From Rhodospirillales bacterium (GTDB lineage: Bacteria; Pseudomonadota; Alphaproteobacteria; Rhodospirillales; JADHTD01), in the NCBI GenBank assembly GCA_016776525.1, contig JADHTD010000136.1:1-7184 (forward strand): a DNA stretch of 7,184 bases. Reading direction: 5' to 3'. Made by a program: the position numbers and the translations under genes. Position 1 is the stretch's first letter. The number at the start of each line of letters is the position of its first letter. This document shows, one piece after another, positions 6,298-7,184 of the stretch. The notes beneath the pieces were generated by a model that saw nothing but the letters and a program-made list of their open reading frames with translations, was not told the origin of the DNA and made no database searches.

Positions 6298-6663
6298 ATG
6301 GCTAAAACCATATTAATCGTTGAAGACAACGACCTGAACATGAAATTGTTCAACGATTTACTGCAAGCCAACGACTACGATACCCTGCAAACGAAGGATG
6401 GCAACGAGGTTCTCGGCCTCGCCCGCCAGCATCATCCCGACCTCATCATCATGGATATTCAACTTCCGGAAATTTCCGGCCTGGAAGTCACCCGCATGCT
6501 GAAGGAAGACGACGAGTTGAAGGATATCCCGGTGATCGCGGTGACGGCTTTTGCCATGAAGGGGGATGAAGAAAAGATACGGGAAGGGGGATGCGAGGGT
6601 TATATCGCCAAACCGATTTCGGTGCCGGATTTCCTGTCGACGGTGTCCAAGTTCCTCGATTAG
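6298..6663 (+). CDS. divK: DivK, single-domain response regulator of cell-cycle control
   Basis: A 121-residue receiver with no output domain. Phosphorylation-site residues are complete: Glu9-Asp10 for magnesium, phospho-acceptor Asp53 in IMDIQLPEISGLEV, Thr83 in VTAFAMKGDEEKIREGGCEG, and Lys105 in AKPIS. The strings EDNDLNMKLF, MDIQLPEISGLEV and VTAFAMKGDEEKIREGGCE are nearly those of Caulobacter DivK (about 125 residues), which separates it from generic CheY-like proteins. In Caulobacter, DivK is phosphorylated by DivJ and dephosphorylated by PleC; DivK-phosphate signals through DivL and CckA to lower CtrA activity, and it localises to the cell poles. ATG 6298 is preceded by AGAGGG (6288-6293) at good distance; an in-frame GTG at 6283 has no support. 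The pleD gene, which often follows divK, is absent: rpmG comes next on the opposite strand. The leader carries a promoter candidate, a dyad and a stem-loop. Confidence 0.95.
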   Translation: MAKTILIVEDNDLNMKLFNDLLQANDYDTLQTKDGNEVLGLARQHHPDLIIMDIQLPEISGLEVTRMLKEDDELKDIPVIAVTAFAMKGDEEKIREGGCEGYIAKPISVPDFLSTVSKFLD

Positions 6664-6728
6664 AGGCCGGGCCCTAAATTCCCACCGCCTGACCGGTCGA
6701 CTTCCGTACTTTTGAGGTTACCGTCCCG

Positions 6729-6755
6729 TCCTATCGGCTGCATAAAGCCGGAGGA
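6729..6755 (+). terminator. Hairpin downstream of divK, weak terminator candidate
   Basis: CGGCT (6735-6739) pairs with AGCCG (6746-6750) around the loop GCATAA, and TCCT (6729-6732) with AGGA (6752-6755) extends it across a small internal loop. It lies 66 bases after the divK stop. Only a short pyrimidine stretch follows, so intrinsic termination is uncertain. Since rpmG converges from the other side, this region should hold the divK transcript end. Confidence 0.35.
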
Positions 6756-6776
6756 TAGATCCTTGTCGCTATCGCC

Positions 6777-6813
6777 AAACGAAAACACGGCAGCGCCGGA
6801 TCGGGGCTGCCGT
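6777..6813 (-). terminator. Rho-independent terminator of rpmG
   Basis: Read on the minus strand, ACGGCAGC (6813-6806) pairs perfectly with GCTGCCGT (6794-6787). After one G-G mismatch, three more inner pairs (6796-6798 with 6802-6804) leave a 3-base loop. The stem is followed by GTTTTCGTTT (6786-6777), a U-rich tract. It starts 41 bases past the rpmG stop codon. The upstream side of the stem on the minus strand has no matching A-tract, so termination in the divK direction is less likely. Confidence 0.75.
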
Positions 6814-6853
6814 ATTGGAAAGCCGCAGGCGATATCGAACCGCCCGAACGGAT

Positions 6854-7021
6854 TTACCTGATTTTGGCTTCCTTGAAGAGGACGTGCTTGCGGGCCACCG
6901 GATCATATTTCCGGAATTCAAGCTTCTCTGTGATGTTACGCGGATTCTTCTTGGTAACGTAATAGAACCCGGTGTCAGCGGTGCTGACCAGTTTGACAAG
7001 GATGGTTGTCGGTTTTGCCAT
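6854..7021 (-). CDS. rpmG: 50S ribosomal protein L33, zinc-free form
   Basis: A 55-residue protein of the large ribosomal subunit, located near the E site. The translation begins MAKPTTILVKLVSTADTGFY and ends RKHVLFKEAKIR, with the family signature YYVTKKNPRNITEKLEFRKY in between; length and composition match alphaproteobacterial L33 throughout. It has no cysteine, so it is the form without the CxxC zinc ribbon found in some other L33 copies. The ATG (7021-7019) is preceded by AGGG (7033-7030 on the minus strand) eight bases upstream. It is a monocistronic unit with a promoter at 7066-7093 and a terminator at 6777-6813, convergent with divK. It is short enough to be missed by length-filtered gene calling; longer open frames across it on the plus strand are shadows. 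Confidence 0.97.
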   Translation of the reverse strand: MAKPTTILVKLVSTADTGFYYVTKKNPRNITEKLEFRKYDPVARKHVLFKEAKIR

Positions 7022-7065
7022 TGTCGTAACCCTGGCTTTTGCTGTTGTTTCAATTCAGGCGGCGA

Positions 7066-7093
7066 ACCATACAGGTCGCTACGAAGGTGTCAA
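7066..7093 (-). promoter_or_regulatory. Sigma-70-type promoter of rpmG
   Basis: On the minus strand a perfect TTGACA (7093-7088) is followed after 16 bases by TATGGT (7071-7066; four of six to TATAAT). Transcription would start near 7059, leaving a leader of about 38 bases with the Shine-Dalgarno at 7033-7030. A strong -35 suits a ribosomal protein gene. Confidence 0.65.
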
Positions 7094-7110
7094 GTCTTCT
7101 TGCGGGAGAA

Positions 7111-7131
7111 CGGCGGTTATTAAGGCCGCCG
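7111..7131. other. Stem-loop upstream of the rpmG promoter
   Basis: CGGCGG (7111-7116) pairs with CCGCCG (7126-7131) around the 9-base loop TTATTAAGG. It lies 18 bases upstream of the rpmG -35 box. It may end a transcript of a minus-strand gene located beyond the window, but the T-tract is poor. No gene is supported from 7132 to the window end. Confidence 0.3.
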
Positions 7132-7184
7132 GTCCATTCCGGCCGGGAGCCGGGCACCTTTAATTCATGTGGGCGGCGGTCGCC

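Noticed and set aside
6815..7163. Plus-strand open frames over the rpmG region
   Set aside because: They overlap the unmistakable L33 gene on the minus strand and cross its promoter; the translations are low in recognisable content.
7160..7184. Minus-strand frame ending in TAA (7162-7160) as the C-terminus of a gene beyond the window
   Set aside because: Only seven codons are visible and they match nothing; no way to tell it from chance.
1..7184. Search for mobile elements, CRISPR arrays, toxin-antitoxin pairs, phage genes or tRNA genes
   Set aside because: No transposase, integrase, regularly spaced repeats, small paired genes or tRNA-like cloverleaf was recognised on either strand; the window reads as stable core and sensory genes.

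Overview
This window looks like ordinary chromosomal DNA of an alphaproteobacterium, possibly a Rhodospirillales-like lineage (the order is a guess). The evidence is a single-domain response regulator that reads like DivK over its whole length, a zinc-free alphaproteobacterial-type ribosomal protein L33, and a histidine kinase whose dimerization region resembles the PleC/DivJ class. Coding DNA is moderately GC-rich; the intergenic stretches before the kinase and before divK are clearly more AT-rich.

Layout: 1-187 is a gene-poor leader. 188-3334 (+) encodes a 1048-residue soluble hybrid-type histidine kinase: degenerate N-terminal receiver, five PAS domains, coiled coil, HisKA and HATPase. Four of the PAS domains form two tandem copies of a two-PAS module, offset by exactly 253 residues. 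3505-5085 (+) encodes a gamma-glutamyltransferase-family Ntn hydrolase without a signal peptide and with a changed substrate pocket. 5278-5976 (+) encodes a Crp/Fnr-family regulator with CRP-like effector-pocket and DNA-recognition residues. 5977-6297 is a 321-base intergenic region with repeats, several inverted repeats and a good promoter candidate. 6298-6663 (+) is divK. 6854-7021 (-) is rpmG (55 codons), facing divK, with its own promoter and intrinsic terminator.

How the genes may fit together: DivK relays phosphorylation between PleC/DivJ-type kinases and the CtrA pathway in alphaproteobacteria, so a PleC/DivJ-like kinase about 3 kb upstream of divK is suggestive, but the intergenic gaps (170, 192 and 321 bases) argue against one operon. 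The ggt-like and Crp-like genes have no obvious tie to that pathway. I see no mobile element, CRISPR array, tRNA/rRNA or defence locus. The points most worth a second look are the duplicated PAS module, the pseudo-receiver, the altered GGT pocket, and the structured divK leader with a CtrA-like box.
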